A program made the translations under genes and the position numbers. A DNA stretch of 32,054 bases from CAMCHP01 sp036835325 (GTDB lineage: Bacteria; Bacteroidota; Bacteroidia; Flavobacteriales_D; Sanyastnellaceae). Positions 30,346 through 32,054 of this stretch are shown piece after piece. The notes beneath the pieces are model-generated. The model was not told the origin of the DNA, made no database searches, and saw nothing but the letters and a program-made list of their open reading frames with translations. The DNA is taken from contig DAITMF010000036.1 in NCBI GenBank assembly GCA_036835325.1, positions 1-32,054 on the forward strand, given 5' to 3'. Every line of letters begins with the position of its first letter. Within the stretch, counting starts at the first letter, position 1.

Positions 30346-32054
30346 TCACCCCTTCATCATCCGTTTCACCAGAATACCATCGGCAAAGGTGGCGACCAAT
30401 ACGTAGCTGCCTGAGGGCAAGAAGTCGACCGAAAGCGTGTGTTGAACACCAACGTGTTGTGCATCGATGAGCATACGTCCATCCATCCCAAAAACCTGAA
30501 TCCGCTCAATGGTCTGAGTGGCGTGCACCGTGAACCGGTCGTTGAATGGATTCGGATACAGCCGCATCTGAACCAACTCCGATTCAGCGATGCCAATTGG
30601 CAGCAATTCCCATGCGCCGGAGAGCGTGCAGCCATTGGCGTCGGTGACAGTGAGTGAATAGCTGCCTTCGAAAATGCTTTCAAGCGTGCTTGCTGTGCTG
30701 CCGTCGCTCCATGTGAAGGTGTAAGGCGCAGTGCCGCCATCAACTTCTACGGCGATGACACCGGGCATGTCGGTGATTTCTTCAATCACAACAGCACTGA
30801 AGGTCAGCTCGTCGGGTTGGGTGATTTCCTGATCAAGACTCAAAGAACAGCCATTGGCGTCGGTAATGAGCACTGAATAACTGCCCGCCGAAATCGTGCT
30901 GGGGTCAACATCGCCGCTCGCATCCGTCCAAACAACAGTGTAGCCGGGCGTACCGCCGCTAACAGCCACTTCGGCCGAGGTGCTTTCGCCAAAGCACGCG
31001 ATGCTGCCGATGGTCAACTCGCCACTGAGCGGTGCAATGGCATCGATGGTGTACGAAGCTTGGAAGACGCAGCCATTCGCATCGGTAATGACTGCGGTGT
31101 AATCGCCTGCGCAGAGGTTGGATGCCATCGATGCGTCGCTTCCGTCGCTCCAAGCGTAGCTTACGGGCTCCGTGGCGTTGTCTAAGGTAAGTGCGATGGA
31201 TCCGTCGCAGCTGTCGTGGCACACCTGTTGTACGATTCCCGCTGACGCGGTAAAGCCGTTTTCAGACTCCACAACGGCTTCAATTTCAGTGCTGCAGCCG
31301 TTGGCGTCGGTAACGCTGAAGCTGTAGGCTCCGCTGGTGGTGACAGGGAAACTGCCTGTGCCGTCGTAAGGCAGGGCGCCGCCTTCGGCGGTGATCACAA
31401 TTTCACCTTCACCGCCTTCGCAGGGAAGGATGGGCGTTGCCGCATTCACTACCAAGGCTTCGGGTTCGACGATGTCGACGGCGATTTGAGCGGTGCAGCC
31501 GTTCGCATCGATCACATCGAGGGTGTAGTTTCCGGCCGATAGCGCAACTTCGCCTGTGCCGGTGTAGGGTGCGGTGCCGCCGCTCGCCGCAATCACCACT
31601 GTTGCATTCTCACCGAAGCAGTTGATGGGGTCGAATGCCTCGGTAGCTTCAAGCAATTCGGGTTCGGTGATCTCAAACGAAAAGGTGAGCGTGTAGTCAA
31701 CAGCGTCGGTCACAGTGAGTGAATAGGTGCCGGGCGCAAGTGCGGTGAGAAGGCTTTCGTCGACATCCCACTGCAAGGTGTAAGGCGGGGTGGCTCCGGC
31801 AATGCCGTTTATGACAATTGCGCCGTCATTGGCACCGAAGCAGCTGATGTCGCTCTCGCTGGCGTCAAGAGTCAGCGGTGCAGGTTGGCCTACGGTGAAG
31901 CTGCCGTCGATGGAGCAGCCATTGGCATCGGTTACGGTGTAGGTGTAAGTTCCGGCCTGAAGCGAAAGCGGAAATTCCGTAACCAATCCCACTCCATCGA
32001 TGCTGAAGGTGTAGTCACCTGCGCCGCTGGTGGCCGAAAGCGCAACGCTGCCGA
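30346..32054 (-). CDS. SprB-repeat surface protein with T9SS sorting domain (5' partial)
   Basis: The frame stays open to the window edge, so the N-terminus is missing; about 568 residues are visible. At least seven SprB-like repeats, each ending near '(S/T)YS(L/V)..TDANGC', follow one another (for example 'TYTYTVTDANGCS', 'SYSVLITDANGCSLSL', 'SYSLTVTDANGCTL'), with conserved Cys in 'I.CFGE/N' segments. The C-terminus 'MRLYPNPFNDRFTV', 'VFGMDGRMLI' and 'PSGSYVLVATF' is a T9SS sorting domain. SprB-type proteins act as surface adhesins in gliding Flavobacteria; gliding cannot be inferred from this gene alone. The GTG at 31992 is not a real start. Confidence 0.9.
   Translation of the reverse strand, partial: GSVALSATSGAGDYTFSIDGVGLVTEFPLSLQAGTYTYTVTDANGCSIDGSFTVGQPAPLTLDASESDISCFGANDGAIVINGIAGATPPYTLQWDVDESLLTALAPGTYSLTVTDAVDYTLTFSFEITEPELLEATEAFDPINCFGENATVVIAASGGTAPYTGTGEVALSAGNYTLDVIDANGCTAQIAVDIVEPEALVVNAATPILPCEGGEGEIVITAEGGALPYDGTGSFPVTTSGAYSFSVTDANGCSTEIEAVVESENGFTASAGIVQQVCHDSCDGSIALTLDNATEPVSYAWSDGSDASMASNLCAGDYTAVITDANGCVFQASYTIDAIAPLSGELTIGSIACFGESTSAEVAVSGGTPGYTVVWTDASGDVDPSTISAGSYSVLITDANGCSLSLDQEITQPDELTFSAVVIEEITDMPGVIAVEVDGGTAPYTFTWSDGSTASTLESIFEGSYSLTVTDANGCTLSGAWELLPIGIAESELVQMRLYPNPFNDRFTVHATQTIERIQVFGMDGRMLIDAQHVGVQHTLSVDFLPSGSYVLVATFADGILVKRMMKG

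Noticed and set aside
30312..30348. Imperfect inverted repeat TGAGAAACG/CGTCTCTCA joining the two convergent stop codons as a terminator
   Set aside because: The loop is about 19 nt with no T-tract and the match is imperfect; too weak to call.

Overview
The window looks like a Bacteroidota chromosome, most likely a Flavobacteriales-type or related marine lineage. Several features support this. Five proteins end in C-terminal domains of the type IX secretion system (T9SS, 'LYPNP...G.Y' pattern). SprB-type and HYR-like repeats are present. Start codons lack Shine-Dalgarno sites, and TAnnTTTG-like -7 promoter boxes occur upstream of many genes. The species cannot be named from this window.

Layout. 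Bases 1-5243 hold the C-terminal 1746 residues of a giant secreted protein made of 18 HYR-like repeats. It is followed by a clean terminator, then priA, which converges on aroK, and then valS. Bases 11261-12816 hold a small secreted TonB-C-like protein (minus), a Cys-rich 'STDKAAC' repeat protein (plus), and an acyl-CoA thioesterase broken by one extra G in a G7 run. Bases 12927-16912 are all minus strand: a duplicated secreted adhesin-like T9SS protein, a small membrane protein, a RHH/PIN (VapBC-like) toxin-antitoxin pair, and another small TonB-C-like secreted protein. Bases 17021-19496 (plus) carry a T9SS 'choice-of-anchor' protein and a SulP anion transporter. Bases 19509-20819 (minus) form a minimal arsenic operon, arsR-arsM, with a palindromic operator. 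A DUF1905/YdeI-like protein follows, then about 565 bp of non-coding DNA full of degenerate repeats. An LpxL-like acyltransferase overlaps rarA by ATGA. Bases 24200-27593 (minus) are a three-gene operon (MORN-repeat protein, lipoprotein, T9SS subtilase) with 4-nt overlaps at both junctions. It is divergent from mdh. The right end holds a small orphan ORF, an AAA_14/DUF4143 ATPase preceded by a 10-10-10 palindrome abutting its ATG, and the C-terminal part of a SprB-repeat T9SS protein that runs off the window.

How the genes work together. Housekeeping functions (replication restart, shikimate pathway, tRNA charging, malate dehydrogenase, recombination) alternate with secreted surface proteins and small accessory modules (arsenic methylation, toxin-antitoxin, AAA_14 ATPase). 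I do not see a clear new defence or biosynthetic system. The most unusual signals are these: the 4-unit super-repeat of the HYR protein and the foreign domain inside its last repeat; the palindromic operator of the AAA_14 gene; the frequent placement of -7 boxes only 4-6 nt from start codons, which suggests leaderless mRNAs; and a recurring T-tract + GGGATGGATG motif.
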